A stretch of DNA of 64,000 nt from Bacillota bacterium (GTDB lineage: Bacteria > Bacillota > Desulfitobacteriia > Desulfitobacteriales > JAJXUE01): contig JAJXUE010000002.1 of the NCBI GenBank assembly GCA_021783135.1, positions 74,224 through 138,223 on the forward strand, read 5' to 3'. This document shows, in pieces, positions 34,131 to 45,203 of this stretch. The position numbers and the translations under genes were made by a program. A model generated the notes under the pieces. It saw only the letters and a program-made list of their open reading frames with translations. It did not search any database and had not been told where the DNA came from. Numbering within the stretch: position 1 is the stretch's first letter; each line of letters opens with the position of its first letter.

Positions 34131-36865
34131 CGTACGTCCTCCTGACTTTGTAAAGTGGCAGCCTTAAGCGTGGCTACGGCATATTTAATTTGATCGGTTA
34201 GGTTCATAATTTCCAGTTGATTGCCCCGCCGTGAAGCCAACTCAATTTTGAACGCCATACTTTTTAGTTCATCATCTTCGATTTCATTGGCGACGCGTTT
34301 AATCGTATGCGCAATATGTTCGACTGCGCCAAGGTTGTTTTCGCTCACTGCTGCTGCCAGCCCATTGATACTTTCTGTCATTTTTTCCACTGTGGGAAGG
34401 TGAACTCGGCTTAACTGTTTGGCTTCAGTGGGCACGGTAAAATAAATTTCACCATCTGGGCTTATTTTAACCCCGGTGTAAACCGGTAGCTTCTTGGCTT
34501 TGCCGACGCGGTCCATGGCGGCAAACAGTTCATCCAGATTGATTGGTTTGGCAACATAATCATCCATGCCAAAGGAGAGAAAATGCTCTCTATCCCCTTG
34601 TAGGGCATGCGCGGTTAGGGCAATAATCGGGATATGCTGTCCATCATGTTCCATGCTCCTGATTTGCTTAGTGGCCTCGATGCCGTTTAGTTCAGGCATC
34701 TGGATATCCATAAAAATAAGGTCGTAGTGATTTTTCACAAACTTGTCTACTGCCTCAACGCCATTGGCGGCGATCTCCACCGTGTTACCCTTGGCGGTCA
34801 ATATTTTACTTACAACGGTTTGATTGATGAGGGAGTCTTCTACGAGCAGAATGTGGAGGGCTGCATGCGTATCCTGCCAAGACGGCAGTTTAGGAACAGG
34901 CACCTCCGGCTTATGACAAACTTTACAGCGAATTGTAAAGTAAAAGGTAGTGCCTGCGTCTTGATTGCTTTTGACCCAAATTCTCCCCCCCATCAGCTCT
35001 ACCAACTGCTTAGATATAGCCAGGCCCAGCCCAGTGCCACCGGCCTTACGGGTGAAGGAACTGTCCAATTGGCTGAAACTTTTAAACAGCTTAGCTTTGT
35101 CCTCATCCGATACGCCAATACCGGTGTCGGAAACTGCAAAGCGCAGTTCGAGTTCGTCTTGGACCGCAACAAGTTGTTTGACGGTAACCAAAATTTCCCC
35201 CTCGTCCGTAAACTTGATCGCATTGTTAATAATGTTATTCAAAACCTGCGTCAGGCGTAAAGGATCACCTGTAAGAAAATCCGGTACTGCGGCCGAAAAG
35301 GAGTAGTTTAGCTCCAAACCTTTTTCGCTGATCCGTGGCGCATGCGTCTTGACTATTTCTTCTATCACTTCCTTAATATTGAAGCACGTGCTCTGGATGA
35401 CCAATTTCCCGGCCTCCATCTTAGAAAAATCTAAGATATCATTGATGATATTCAATAGCGAATTGGCGCAGGTTTTAGCTATTTGCAGGTTTTCATTTTG
35501 TTCAGGCTGGAGCTGAGATGCCAGCGTAAGATCAATCATCCCTACCACCCCATTGAGCGGGGTGCGAATCTCGTGGCTCATATTGGCCAAAAACTCGCTT
35601 TTAGCTCGATTGGCGGCTTCCGCTGCGTCCTTTTCCCGCTGCAAGGCGGCCTCAGCCAGCTTTTGTTCACTGATATCGCGGATGATACTCACTATCACCT
35701 GCCGTTCGCCCATTTCTACCGCGTTCGAATTTACATCCACCGGAAAAGAACTGCCGTCCTTGCGGTAATGTGTCGTTTGTATAGATACACCCGTGACAAC
35801 CGCTCGGTGCAGTAAGCGTATCGTCTCGGCTTTGTCTGCCCTGATGTCAAAAATTTTCCGTGTCAAAAGCTCGTCACGGCTATACCCATACGCTTTGGTG
35901 GCTGCTTCGTTGGCATCGATAATTTGCCCGTCGAGATCCATGAACAAGATGATATCCTGGGCCTTCTCAAGTACTACCTGGTAGCGCTTGAGCACTTCCG
36001 CACTCTCAATGCGCTCCGTTATATCGCGGCACACGCCGATATAACCGGCAAACTGCCCCGCTAAGTCATAGATTGGACCGGTGGTATCGCGTACCCAACG
36101 ATAAAGACCGTCATACCGTTGCAATCTGTACTCTAATTCGAACGACCGATGCAAGTCCCAGTTCGCACGTAACACCTGTTGGCACTTTTCGACATCATCC
36201 GGGTGAATATTGTCCAACCACTTAACAGCTTTTTCTTGCGCCAGGCTTCGCCCGGTAAAATCCAACCACTTCTGATTGAAATAATCGGCGGTTTTAGTGT
36301 AGTCCATAGCACGCCACACCATGGCCGGGAAGCTGTCAAACATCGTAAGGTAAAAATCGCGTGATTTTTGCAGGTTTTCTTCCGAACGCTTTAACTCGGT
36401 AATATCATCGAGTACCACCAGCACTAGTATTTCCCCATCCATGCTGATGGGAATAAAGCTGATCTTATACCAGGGCTTCACTTCTTGATCACCACTAATT
36501 ATCGTTTTCTGCAAAATCAGGTTTTGCACTGCTGTGCCGGTGCGCAGTACTTGGCTGATGGTACGGTTTATGGCGCACAAGCCGCACTGGTCGCTGTTGC
36601 CGCACCCGTCAGTGACACTGTTAACACAAACCAGACTATTGCCGAATTTACTCCCGATGGCAGTCGGCAAGTCCCGCTTGAACTTGTGTAAAAAGGCCGC
36701 ATTCGCGTGCATAATCACATTATCCCTGCCGACTACCAACATCCCCATAGGATTGGCCTCAAAACTGGCGTGAAAATTGTTTTGTTCCATGCTTAACTTG
36801 GTCTCCAATTGTTTAATTCGGTTTGAGCAACTGTCATCCAATTTGGACTTGGCCTTTGAAGTCAT
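34127..36865 (-). CDS. Hybrid sensor histidine kinase (PAS x3, HisKA, HATPase, REC, Hpt)
   Basis: A 912-residue protein with no membrane helix. PAS1 (about 30-150) carries a Cys cluster ([19 protein letters not shown]). PAS2 and PAS3 follow (to about 410). The kinase core has the H-box [11 protein letters not shown], the N-box NNAIKF and glycine boxes DTGIGV and [10 protein letters not shown] receiver domain with [11 protein letters not shown] and a C-terminal Hpt domain with [10 protein letters not shown] complete a full phosphorelay. The downstream response regulator overlaps it by 4 bp. It sits at the tail of the che operon, 53 bp after cheD. Confidence 0.9.
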   Translation of the reverse strand: MTSKAKSKLDDSCSNRIKQLETKLSMEQNNFHASFEANPMGMLVVGRDNVIMHANAAFLHKFKRDLPTAIGSKFGNSLVCVNSVTDGCGNSDQCGLCAINRTISQVLRTGTAVQNLILQKTIISGDQEVKPWYKISFIPISMDGEILVLVVLDDITELKRSEENLQKSRDFYLTMFDSFPAMVWRAMDYTKTADYFNQKWLDFTGRSLAQEKAVKWLDNIHPDDVEKCQQVLRANWDLHRSFELEYRLQRYDGLYRWVRDTTGPIYDLAGQFAGYIGVCRDITERIESAEVLKRYQVVLEKAQDIILFMDLDGQIIDANEAATKAYGYSRDELLTRKIFDIRADKAETIRLLHRAVVTGVSIQTTHYRKDGSSFPVDVNSNAVEMGERQVIVSIIRDISEQKLAEAALQREKDAAEAANRAKSEFLANMSHEIRTPLNGVVGMIDLTLASQLQPEQNENLQIAKTCANSLLNIINDILDFSKMEAGKLVIQSTCFNIKEVIEEIVKTHAPRISEKGLELNYSFSAAVPDFLTGDPLRLTQVLNNIINNAIKFTDEGEILVTVKQLVAVQDELELRFAVSDTGIGVSDEDKAKLFKSFSQLDSSFTRKAGGTGLGLAISKQLVELMGGRIWVKSNQDAGTTFYFTIRCKVCHKPEVPVPKLPSWQDTHAALHILLVEDSLINQTVVSKILTAKGNTVEIAANGVEAVDKFVKNHYDLIFMDIQMPELNGIEATKQIRSMEHDGQHIPIIALTAHALQGDREHFLSFGMDDYVAKPINLDELFAAMDRVGKAKKLPVYTGVKISPDGEIYFTVPTEAKQLSRVHLPTVEKMTESINGLAAAVSENNLGAVEHIAHTIKRVANEIEDDELKSMAFKIELASRRGNQLEIMNLTDQIKYAVATLKAATLQSQEDVR

Positions 36866-36918
36866 CCCTTATGCCCCCCGACTGTTTCTAGCTGCTTTTC
36901 TAATGCTTCTCTATATAT

Positions 36919-37389
36919 TTAAAAAGTTATTGGCTGGGTAAAAACCTCCACTCTGCCTGTGCCAACCTCCAGCACTAGCGTTCGACTTAAATTACCTCCG
37001 GTATCCGTAAGCACGGCTTGCAGTTCTAACGCGGCCAGTTCCGCAAATACGGCAGCCAGGTTACGCGCACCGATGCGAAAAATATCGTCGGCACGAGTAG
37101 AATCAGCCCCACCGAAGACCCCTAGACTGAGCTCCCTTGCTTGGCAACCATATTTTGTACCCAGCGTATGCAGCAACAAGGGTACCCCGGTGGTAGCATA
37201 GTAGCCTGGGCGGGCCGCACTTTCCCCGGCATCCGGCGGGCCGGGTAGACCAATATGGATCATACCGCCAACCCGCAGGGCCTGACTGTATGCAGTTACG
37301 GCCACACAGGAAGCCAAAGCAAAGGTTTTCAGCGTGGCATCCGGACGATCCGCAACGGCTAAACCCCCAATTCCAATCACAATGTCCAT
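36919..37389 (-). CDS. cheD: Chemoreceptor glutamine deamidase CheD
   Basis: A 156-residue protein. The catalytic triad is visible as Thr and Cys in LKTFALASCVAV and His in MIHIGLPG. A later LGVFGGAD, then IGARNL, matches CheD's conserved C-terminal part. It deamidates receptor glutamines and, in Bacillus, binds CheC-CheY-P; no cheC is visible here. It lies 11 bp after cheB. Confidence 0.9.
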   Translation of the reverse strand: MDIVIGIGGLAVADRPDATLKTFALASCVAVTAYSQALRVGGMIHIGLPGPPDAGESAARPGYYATTGVPLLLHTLGTKYGCQARELSLGVFGGADSTRADDIFRIGARNLAAVFAELAALELQAVLTDTGGNLSRTLVLEVGTGRVEVFTQPITF

Positions 37390-37400
37390 GGTTTACCCTT

Positions 37401-38423
37401 TCAAAGCATAGTGTACAATAACTGGGGTATGTTTGCCAAGGCAGCCTGTTTGCCCACCGCACCAATGTCAAACGCCACCTTAGGCATGCCGTAAACCACG
37501 CAGGACTTTTCGTCCTGCCCAATGGTTTTAGCCCCCTTGCGGCGCATCGCGAGTAAACCTTTAGCACCGTCATACCCCATACCGGTCAAGATTACACCGA
37601 TGGCATTGGCACCCGCTTCCTTGGCAACCGAAGCAAATAACACGTCAACCGAAGGGCAATGCCCATTCACTCTTTCCCCGGTGAAACACTCCACTTTGTA
37701 GCGCCCGCCTACCTTGTGAATTTGGACATGCTGGTCACCGGGTGCGATCAAAGCAGTGCCCGGCTCGACATAGTCGCCGGTTTCTGCCTCCTTCACCCTT
37801 AGTGCAGTTTGTGCGTTCAGCCTCTCCGCAAACATACGGGAAAATATCGGGGGGATATGCTGCACCACCACAATACCGGGCAGGGTCGTCGGCAGCGCTT
37901 TAATGATGCTGTAGACAGCTTCTGTACCCCCGGTTGAAGCGCCAATGGCAATAAGTTTATCCGTTCCTGCCGGCTTAGAGTCCTCAACTTGACCGGTAGA
38001 CACAGCCTGTTGGACAAGCTGCACATTAGCTTTGGCGGCAATCTTAATCTTAGCAATTAAATCGCGAATAAAGCCTTCCACGCCGGTCGGTGAATTCAGG
38101 TCCGGTTTGCTTAAGAAGTCCACCGCTCCTGCGTTCATCGCGTCGAACACCGTGGCGCTGATGGTACTGATGACGATTACAGGCAAAGGATACTGCGGCA
38201 GCAGGCGGCGAATAAATTCTATCCCATTCATCTTCGGCATCTGCACATCGCACGTCATCACATCCGGAGCAAACTGCAAAATCTTATCACGTGCATCAAA
38301 CGGATCGATAGCACGCGCTACAACCGTAATGTCCGGGTCTGAAGCTATGCCGCGCGTTATGACTTCACGAAAAACCATGCTGTCATCGACCACCAGTACC
38401 TTGATTGGGGTGCTGCCCATCAT
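37401..38423 (-). CDS. cheB: Protein-glutamate methylesterase/deamidase CheB
   Basis: A 340-residue protein with an N-terminal receiver domain (Asp in MTCDVQMPKMNG) and a C-terminal methylesterase domain. The catalytic Ser is in GASTGG, His in VVQHIPPIFS and Asp in LTGMGYDGA. It removes methyl groups from receptors when phosphorylated by CheA. It overlaps cheR by 4 bp and is followed by cheD. Confidence 0.95.
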   Translation of the reverse strand: MMGSTPIKVLVVDDSMVFREVITRGIASDPDITVVARAIDPFDARDKILQFAPDVMTCDVQMPKMNGIEFIRRLLPQYPLPVIVISTISATVFDAMNAGAVDFLSKPDLNSPTGVEGFIRDLIAKIKIAAKANVQLVQQAVSTGQVEDSKPAGTDKLIAIGASTGGTEAVYSIIKALPTTLPGIVVVQHIPPIFSRMFAERLNAQTALRVKEAETGDYVEPGTALIAPGDQHVQIHKVGGRYKVECFTGERVNGHCPSVDVLFASVAKEAGANAIGVILTGMGYDGAKGLLAMRRKGAKTIGQDEKSCVVYGMPKVAFDIGAVGKQAALANIPQLLYTML

Positions 38424-39238
38424 ACTTCATCCTTTCTGTATACTGCCGGCATGATGTATTTGTACGATGTTTCTTCACGGTTAAGTGATTCAGAGTGTCC
38501 GATAAACAAATAGCCCCCCGGTTCAGTTAGGTCATAGAGTTTACGTACTAGTTGGTGCTTGGTAGCGTTGTCGAAGTATATCATGACATTACGGCAAAAA
38601 ATTACGTGAAACCTTCTTTTAAAAGGAAAGGTTGGTTCCATCAGATTAAATTGGCGAAAGATGACCTCCTGCTTGATCTTTTCACTGAGAGTTGAGTATT
38701 CCGAGTCGAGGCGAGTGAAATAATTCAGCCGCCAATTAGCAGGTAATGCGGTGAGCACATCACTGCTGTAGACACCACGTTTGGCGATTTCTAAGACCTT
38801 GCCTGAGATATCCGTCGCCAACACCTTGGTATCCCACTTTTGTTTTTCCGTGCCAAAAAATTCATCGATGAGCATGGCTAAGGTGTAGGGTTCCTCACCG
38901 GAAGAGCAGCCCGCGCTCCACACGCGTAAGTCTTTATGTTTTAAGCCTGCTAATTGCGGCAGTACCTTATCCCGAAAGAAGTTGAAGTGCTCTACCTCTC
39001 GCATAAAAAATGTGTGGTTAGTGGTTATTTTATCGATTAAGGTGCGCACTGCCGTGCCTGTGCGATCCGCCGCCAAATATTTGAGATAATCCGAAAAATT
39101 GGTGATACCTTGTTCCTCTAGCACCGCATGCAGCCGGCCGGTTACCAGTGCCTGTTTTTCCTCTTGCAAATTTATCCCATAATTGGCTTTAATGTATTCG
39201 GCCAATTGCTTAAATTCTGACAATGTTATCGTAACCAT
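38420..39238 (-). CDS. cheR: Chemoreceptor methyltransferase CheR
   Basis: About 272 residues: an N-terminal helical domain, then a SAM-binding domain with WSAGCSSGEEPYTLAM, LATDISGKVL and VIFCRNVMIYFD, all CheR hallmarks. It methylates receptor glutamates. I start at the ATG at 39238, after AGGTGAAG. It lies between the mcp and cheB. Confidence 0.94.
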   Translation of the reverse strand: MVTITLSEFKQLAEYIKANYGINLQEEKQALVTGRLHAVLEEQGITNFSDYLKYLAADRTGTAVRTLIDKITTNHTFFMREVEHFNFFRDKVLPQLAGLKHKDLRVWSAGCSSGEEPYTLAMLIDEFFGTEKQKWDTKVLATDISGKVLEIAKRGVYSSDVLTALPANWRLNYFTRLDSEYSTLSEKIKQEVIFRQFNLMEPTFPFKRRFHVIFCRNVMIYFDNATKHQLVRKLYDLTEPGGYLFIGHSESLNREETSYKYIMPAVYRKDEV

Positions 39239-39301
39239 AAGCTTCACCTGCTAGTTGGCTGAGGGAGAGAGCTGATGCTTCTCTCCCTTTGCCACGCCAA
39301 G

Positions 39302-42091
39302 TTAATATTTACCGAATTCCTTATCGCTTAAATCAATGTGTTTGGCACCGGCGGCAGCGACTTGCGCATATGCGCTTGCAGAAGCCGGCTTGTGTTTACT
39401 GGATTCAGCCATGTTTTCCAGCATTTTGAGTACCTCTGGGTTAATGCTTTCCATTTGGCGAGAAGTAGTGGCGTTAATTTGCTTTAGTTTAAAGCGACCG
39501 ACTTGTTCGCGCAAGACTTCAGCCTGACTGGAGAGTTCTTCGCTCGAGGCAGCACTTTCTTCTGAAGTGGCGGAATTGTTCTGGGTTACATCAGATACCT
39601 GCGTAATGCCTTGGTTGACCTGGGCAATGCCACTGGCCTGTTCGTCCGAAGCGGTGGCTATATCCCCGACCAGGTTGGCCGCTTTGGTCACTCCATCGAC
39701 GATTTTGGTCAACGCCTCTGCCGTTGCATTGGCGATCTTGGTGCCGCCTTCCACCTTTTTAATCGAGCCCTCGATCAAACCGGTAGTTTCCTTTGCCGCA
39801 TTGGCGCTGCGGGCTGCAAGATTGCGTACCTCTTCTGCCACTACGGCAAAACCTTTGCCATGTTGCCCGGCGCGAGCTGCCTCAACCGCGGCGTTAAGGG
39901 CCAGGATATTAGTTTGGAAGGCTATTTCGTCAATGACTTTAATAATTTTGGAGATATTGCTGGAAGAGTCATTAATTTCATCCATTGCCTTGAGCATGCC
40001 TTGCATTTGCTCATTGCCGTCGATCGCCCCACCTTTGGCCGCTAAGGCCAGCTCATTGGCTTGATTGGCATTAACCGCATTTTGCCTGGTCTGCGTCGCT
40101 ATTTCTTCCATCGAAGCGGTGAGCTGTTCAATCGAACTGGCTTGTTCAGTGGAGCCTTGGGATAGGATTTGGGCGGAGTCCGATACCTGGCGTGCACCTG
40201 CCGCCACTTGGGCTGCGGCATTGTTAATATCATGCAATACATTGTTAAAGGCTTGAATAATGTTGTTAAGTGAGTTTTTAATTTCGATAAAGTCGCCCCT
40301 GTACTCAGCTGTAATGCCAACATCTAAGTTGCCGTTAGCCATATCCACCAATACAGAGGAAATTTCATTGACGTAGGAATAGAGGGTCGTGATAGTATCA
40401 TTGAGTGAATTTTTGATCTTAGCATGGTCGCCTTTATAGTCACCCTTGACACTTACCTGTAAGTTACCTTTGGCCATTTCTTCTAGGACCAAAGCGGCTT
40501 CCTGTACCGGCTCAATGATGGCGTCGATAAGCCCGTTGAGACCTGAGATAAGTTTCTTCCAATCGCCGCTAAACGCCTGTGCATTGGCCCTTTCAGTCAG
40601 TTTGCCGGCATTGGAAGCTTCAACAAGCCGTAAAACTTCTACGTTAACTTCTTTCAGGTTCTTACGTAATGCCTCCATGTTTTCGTTGATAAAGGCCTTC
40701 TTGCCCGGGAACTTCTCAAGCTCTGCTTCGAAATTACCTTGGGCAAATTCTGCTACACAAGCCATCGCTTTTTTCTTGACGGCAATGTGTCCGCTCACCA
40801 TTTTATTCACACCTGCGGCCATAACTCTGTAGGCCCCTTTAAACTTCTCTTCCGGCACGTACACATCGATATCGCCTGCGTCATGTTCATGTGACATATG
40901 ATCCATTTCGGCAATAAATTGTTTGATGTTGGCGCGTAGCGCCTCAAGGTTGTCATTGATAAAAGCTTTCTTACCGGGGAACTTCTCTAGCTCCGCATCC
41001 AGATTGCCTTGGGCAAATTCGGCGACACAAGCCATCGCTTTTTTCTTAACTGTAATGTGGCCGCTCACCATTTTATTGACGCCTGCAGCCATTACTTTAT
41101 AAGCGCCGTTAAACTTCTCTTCCGGTACATACACATCGATATCGCCCGCATCGTGTTGCTGCGACATGTGATCCATTTCGGCAATCAAATTACGCAGCGT
41201 CGTGGCTACTTGTTGCAGGCTCCTACCTAAAACATCCTTAGCGGAGCTCACTTTAACTTCCTGGTTAAGATCGCCGGCGGCAATCCTATCTACCGCTTCA
41301 GCCTGGCCGCGGATATTTTCGACCATTTTTTCAAACGAACTCATCAGCCGCCCGATTTCATCCTTAGACTTGCTTACAATTTTAAACTCTAAATCACCCA
41401 TAGCCATTTTTTCGGCCGCATCTTCCAATTCTTTGACTGGGGTGCTGATGATGCGTGTGAGCAGTAAACCTAAGACCACTGCTACTACCATACCGATGAG
41501 CACAATTAGGATTAACATGGTAACAGTGCTGTTGGTATTTTGATTAAGCAGCTTGGACTGCTGCCTACCCGTAGTGACATTAAAATTGAGCACGGTAGAC
41601 AGTGCGTTATTCAAGTCAGTCGTAATCGAGCTCCCTTGGGTCTGCGAGATTTGGTAAGCTTGCGCTTGCTTGCCCGCTAAACTCAATGCCGCTTCCTGTT
41701 GATTGATCGGTTGGAGTTGCTGCCAATCGGACTGCACCTTCGCAAAGTTTTGCCGATCGGTATCCAAGGAAATTGTTTGGGTGTATTGGTTCATATTGGT
41801 GGTAAAGATATTTTGCAAAGTAGTGATCTGGTTTGCATATTGTTGCAATTTCGCTGGGTCTTTTTCCAACATCATGTTGCGCAGGGTTACCCTGGTCTGC
41901 TGATAGGCATCATCCATATTGGCAACGTAGCTTATGGCTACCCCGTAATTTTCATACAGACTTCTGTATTGACTATCCGCCAGTTTATAATCATTGATGG
42001 AGATCACCCCAACTACACCCGCAATCAAGGCCACCAGGATAAAGGACGAAATTAATTTCTTACCGATTTTCATATTCATAAACCATTGCAT
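39302..42091 (-). CDS. Methyl-accepting chemotaxis protein with duplicated HAMP-like segment
   Basis: A 929-residue receptor. A membrane helix near residue 12-30, a four-helix-bundle sensor and a second membrane helix (about 190-212, [17 protein letters not shown]) are followed by HAMP. Then come two copies of a 90-residue unit beginning IAEMDHMS, further HAMP-like segments ([18 protein letters not shown]), and the signalling domain with [24 protein letters not shown]. The stacked HAMP-like modules make the cytoplasmic rod unusually long. It sits inside the che operon, so it is probably the dedicated receptor. The ATG follows GGAGGGGGG. Confidence 0.92.
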   Translation of the reverse strand: MQWFMNMKIGKKLISSFILVALIAGVVGVISINDYKLADSQYRSLYENYGVAISYVANMDDAYQQTRVTLRNMMLEKDPAKLQQYANQITTLQNIFTTNMNQYTQTISLDTDRQNFAKVQSDWQQLQPINQQEAALSLAGKQAQAYQISQTQGSSITTDLNNALSTVLNFNVTTGRQQSKLLNQNTNSTVTMLILIVLIGMVVAVVLGLLLTRIISTPVKELEDAAEKMAMGDLEFKIVSKSKDEIGRLMSSFEKMVENIRGQAEAVDRIAAGDLNQEVKVSSAKDVLGRSLQQVATTLRNLIAEMDHMSQQHDAGDIDVYVPEEKFNGAYKVMAAGVNKMVSGHITVKKKAMACVAEFAQGNLDAELEKFPGKKAFINDNLEALRANIKQFIAEMDHMSHEHDAGDIDVYVPEEKFKGAYRVMAAGVNKMVSGHIAVKKKAMACVAEFAQGNFEAELEKFPGKKAFINENMEALRKNLKEVNVEVLRLVEASNAGKLTERANAQAFSGDWKKLISGLNGLIDAIIEPVQEAALVLEEMAKGNLQVSVKGDYKGDHAKIKNSLNDTITTLYSYVNEISSVLVDMANGNLDVGITAEYRGDFIEIKNSLNNIIQAFNNVLHDINNAAAQVAAGARQVSDSAQILSQGSTEQASSIEQLTASMEEIATQTRQNAVNANQANELALAAKGGAIDGNEQMQGMLKAMDEINDSSSNISKIIKVIDEIAFQTNILALNAAVEAARAGQHGKGFAVVAEEVRNLAARSANAAKETTGLIEGSIKKVEGGTKIANATAEALTKIVDGVTKAANLVGDIATASDEQASGIAQVNQGITQVSDVTQNNSATSEESAASSEELSSQAEVLREQVGRFKLKQINATTSRQMESINPEVLKMLENMAESSKHKPASASAYAQVAAAGAKHIDLSDKEFGKY
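40649..41188 (-). repeat. Tandem 270-bp duplication inside the mcp gene
   Basis: Two adjacent 270-bp copies (about 40919-41188 and 40649-40918) encode nearly identical 90-residue units differing at about ten positions or somewhat more, including NGAYK/KGAYR and NLDAE/NFEAE. Confidence 0.85.
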
Positions 42092-42109
42092 ATTTATTTC
42101 CCCCCTCCG

Positions 42110-42610
42110 TTATTCAACCGCCGCTGTGATAATTTTGACTTCTTCCTCATTGATCAGTGCATCACAATCCAAGATAAGTTTAACCGTGTTTTCCACTTTA
42201 CCAATCGCTTTAATATACCGGTTCCCTCCACTACTGACTTCTGGCGGTGGTACGATATCCGTTTCCGGTATGGCCAAAACTTCTGACACGCTGTCTACGA
42301 TCAGCCCGATGGAATTTTCTGCAATGTCGATGACAATTACACAGGTCCTGTCGTTATATGCCAACTGCGGTTTTTTGAACCTCGTTCGCACATCCATAAC
42401 GGGAATAATTTTCCCCCGCAGATTAATAATGCCGCGAATGTAATCAGGTAGTTCCGGTACTTCGGTGATTGGCTGCAGGCCAATAATTTCGGTGACAAAT
42501 TTAATTTCAATCCCATAAAATTCATTCCCCAGATTAAAGGTCAGGTATTTGCCCTTTTGGGTATCTTCTTCTTGGTCTAGCACTACTTCGTCAAGTATCC
42601 TGTCTGCCAC
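42110..42610 (-). CDS. cheW: Chemotaxis adaptor CheW
   Basis: A 166-residue single CheW domain: YLTFNLGNEFYGIEIKFVTEI, LPDYIRGIINLRGKIIPVMDVR and IGLIVDSVSEVLAI. It links CheA to receptors. The GTG start follows AGGAGAGG. It lies between cheA and the mcp. Confidence 0.95.
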   Translation of the reverse strand: MADRILDEVVLDQEEDTQKGKYLTFNLGNEFYGIEIKFVTEIIGLQPITEVPELPDYIRGIINLRGKIIPVMDVRTRFKKPQLAYNDRTCVIVIDIAENSIGLIVDSVSEVLAIPETDIVPPPEVSSGGNRYIKAIGKVENTVKLILDCDALINEEEVKIITAAVE

Positions 42611-42698
42611 ACTTACCTCTCCTTCCTACAAGTTGTCTTTTGTTGTGCACGCTTAATCTTTCTGCTACTCACCCCACTTTTAGGTAAATTTTGCAGGG

Positions 42699-44798
42699 TT
42701 AACTTCTGACTTGATGTGTTACATGTTCCAACAACCCACCGACGTCCAGGATGAGGCTGATGCTGCCATCTCCTAATAAGGTACAGCCGGATAAGCCTGT
42801 GATTTTCTTTAAACTCTTAATATAATTAGGAAGGGTCTTGACCACTACTTGTTGTTGGCCAAGCAATTCGTCAGCATAGAGGCAAATAGAGCTAGTGTCT
42901 TGCTCCACCATGATCAAAATCCCCTCCGTGAAATCAGTCATAGCAGTTGCCACCTGATACAAATCATGCAAACGCAGCACCGGGAAGCACTGGCCTCGGA
43001 CCATAATCACTTCATTACCGTTAGGGTCGGTGATGATGTCATTAGGTTTAGGCCGAAAGGATTCTTTAATACTGGTGGTGGGTAGAGTGTAGCGCGAATT
43101 TCCCACGCGAATATTCATGCCGTCGATGATAGCCAGGGTCAGCGGTATTTTCAGCGTAACCTTGGTCCCTTCCCCCGGTGTGCTGTCCACGAGTACGCAT
43201 CCGCCCACCGCCTCAATATTTTTTACCACCACGTCCATCCCCACGCCGCGGCCGGAGAATTCAGTCACCTGCTCTTGGGTGGAGAACCCGGGAAGGAAGA
43301 TTAGGTTATAGATTTCCCGATCGCTCATTTCGGCGGCAGGCTTGTTCAATAAACCATGTTGCTCAGCGCGTTGTAAAATTTTGGCCTGATCTAAGCCTTT
43401 GCCGTTATCCTTGACTAAAATCAAGACATCGCCGCCGGCATTTGTGGCTTCGAGAGTAATGGTAGCCGGAGCGGTTTTACCTGCTGCCAACCGTTGTTGG
43501 TTACTTTCAATCCCGTGATCAATCGAATTGCGCACTAAATGCATCAGGGGATCGGATATGTGTTCGATGATATTTTTGTCGACTTCAGTTTGCTCCCCGA
43601 CAATCTCCAGCGTTACTTCCTTGCCCAGTCTTTTGCTCATATCTCGCAAAATCCGGTGCATTTTCTGAAAGGTCGTGGCGAGCGGGACCATCCGAATGGA
43701 CATCACCATGTCCTGCAGCTCACCGCTTATTTTGCGTAACTGGCGAGCGGCTTTGTGAAAATTATCCAGTTCCAGTCCGGTCAAATCGGGGTTTTGCGTC
43801 ACCATGGCCTCGGCAATTACTAATTCACCGACTAAATCCATGAGCTTGTCCAGTTTGTCGACATTAACGCTGATAATACTCTGGGCAACGCCACTTTTCA
43901 GCTCAGTGGGAGCTTTGGGCACTGAATTTAACACTACCTTTTCCGCGAGCTGTTCATGCAGTTTTAGCTCTAGCTCCATTGGGTTTAAATTGTTGGCAGT
44001 CTGAAAGGTCACAAATTCTTGCTCATCGGCAAGTTCAATCAATTCAAAGTCTTTGAGAAAAGCAGTATTATTTAACAGCTTGTGTATTTCTGCATAATCA
44101 CTGTCAGTTTTCAACAAAATGGTAAACCCATTTTCACGAATCACCGCGACACTTGCATCATTGTCAATGATGTCAACAGGTACATAGTGCAAATCAGAGG
44201 TAAATTCCTTTAGGTTATGTACTATCGAGTACGCACGGATATTCTCCATTTCACAATCGTCTTCAAAGAAGATGACTGCCTTGAACAGGTTTTGCGCCAA
44301 ATGCGGCGTCCGGCGATCTGAGCTTATGTAGTATTGTTGATTAACAGGTGCCGGTGTCCTATCCGGCGGGGGAGCGGCAGGGAAATTGGTTTGTTTGAGC
44401 AATTGCAGAAAATCGCGAATTTCTTGCATGAGCTGTGTTGCTTCCCCATCCGGAGTGTCGCCGTTTTTAACCTTGGCCAGCTCCACTTTGGTAAAATCAA
44501 TGCCGGACAGGACCAGGTCTGACAACATTGCACAGTCAACCTGTGCGGGTTTGCTTTCCCGCAGAAAAAAGAACAAGTCCTCTACTGCATGTGCAACCGT
44601 AGCGATGTTGTTAAATAACATCATGGCGGACGACCCTTTGATGGTATGCATCAACCGAAAAATTTCATTGATGGCGGCTTCACCGAAATTACTCTCTTTT
44701 TCACTTGCTAAAATGATTTGTTCCAGCTGTTCAATATTTTGCGTAGTTTCAAAGATATAGACATCAATCATTGGTTCGTCTGAGAATTGACCCGACAT
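42699..44798 (-). CDS. cheA: Chemotaxis histidine kinase CheA
   Basis: About 699 residues. The P1 Hpt domain has the phosphorylated His in RLMHTIKGSSAM. A dimerisation domain (VDKLDKLMDLVGELVIAE) and an ATPase with LVRNSIDHGIE, VKDNGKGLD and GRGVGMDVV follow, then a C-terminal CheW-like P5 domain. The region between P1 and dimerisation is a P2-like linker for CheY binding. I start at the ATG at 44798, preceded by GGGGGTG. It is followed by cheW. Confidence 0.95.
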   Translation of the reverse strand: MSGQFSDEPMIDVYIFETTQNIEQLEQIILASEKESNFGEAAINEIFRLMHTIKGSSAMMLFNNIATVAHAVEDLFFFLRESKPAQVDCAMLSDLVLSGIDFTKVELAKVKNGDTPDGEATQLMQEIRDFLQLLKQTNFPAAPPPDRTPAPVNQQYYISSDRRTPHLAQNLFKAVIFFEDDCEMENIRAYSIVHNLKEFTSDLHYVPVDIIDNDASVAVIRENGFTILLKTDSDYAEIHKLLNNTAFLKDFELIELADEQEFVTFQTANNLNPMELELKLHEQLAEKVVLNSVPKAPTELKSGVAQSIISVNVDKLDKLMDLVGELVIAEAMVTQNPDLTGLELDNFHKAARQLRKISGELQDMVMSIRMVPLATTFQKMHRILRDMSKRLGKEVTLEIVGEQTEVDKNIIEHISDPLMHLVRNSIDHGIESNQQRLAAGKTAPATITLEATNAGGDVLILVKDNGKGLDQAKILQRAEQHGLLNKPAAEMSDREIYNLIFLPGFSTQEQVTEFSGRGVGMDVVVKNIEAVGGCVLVDSTPGEGTKVTLKIPLTLAIIDGMNIRVGNSRYTLPTTSIKESFRPKPNDIITDPNGNEVIMVRGQCFPVLRLHDLYQVATAMTDFTEGILIMVEQDTSSICLYADELLGQQQVVVKTLPNYIKSLKKITGLSGCTLLGDGSISLILDVGGLLEHVTHQVRS

Positions 44799-44819
44799 TC
44801 CTAGCACCCCCTTTACTGT

Positions 44820-45179
44820 CTAAGTTGACGCGACTTTAGCCAAGGTTTGGAGTACTTGCTCGTGTTTAAACGGCTTGACGATGAAAGCGGTGGCACCGTG
44901 CACTAGGGCTTGTTTGACCATCATTTCTTGGCCCATCGCGGAAATCATAACCACTTTCGCATTGCCATCAATGGTTCTGATCTGCTTCAGCGCATCAATG
45001 CCATTGTACTGCGGCATGGTAATGTCCATGGTGATGATATCCGGTGCACACTCTATGAATTTTTCAACTGCCAGCGCACCATCCTCCGCTTCAAATATTT
45101 CGTAGTCTTTGTCCGCCAAAATATTTTTGATTGCCATGCGCATGAAAGCTGAATCGTCCACTACCAAAACTTTTGTCAC
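44820..45179 (-). CDS. cheY: Chemotaxis response regulator CheY
   Basis: A 119-residue receiver domain: VVDDSAFMR, phosphoacceptor Asp in IITMDITMPQYNG, conserved Ser in MISAMGQ and Lys in FIVKPFKHEQV. It carries the CheA signal to the flagellar motor. The GTG start follows GGAGGGG. It is the first che gene, 24 bp after tetR. Confidence 0.93.
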   Translation of the reverse strand: MTKVLVVDDSAFMRMAIKNILADKDYEIFEAEDGALAVEKFIECAPDIITMDITMPQYNGIDALKQIRTIDGNAKVVMISAMGQEMMVKQALVHGATAFIVKPFKHEQVLQTLAKVAST

Positions 45180-45203
45180 TTAAACCCCTCCATCCCTTAA
45201 GCT

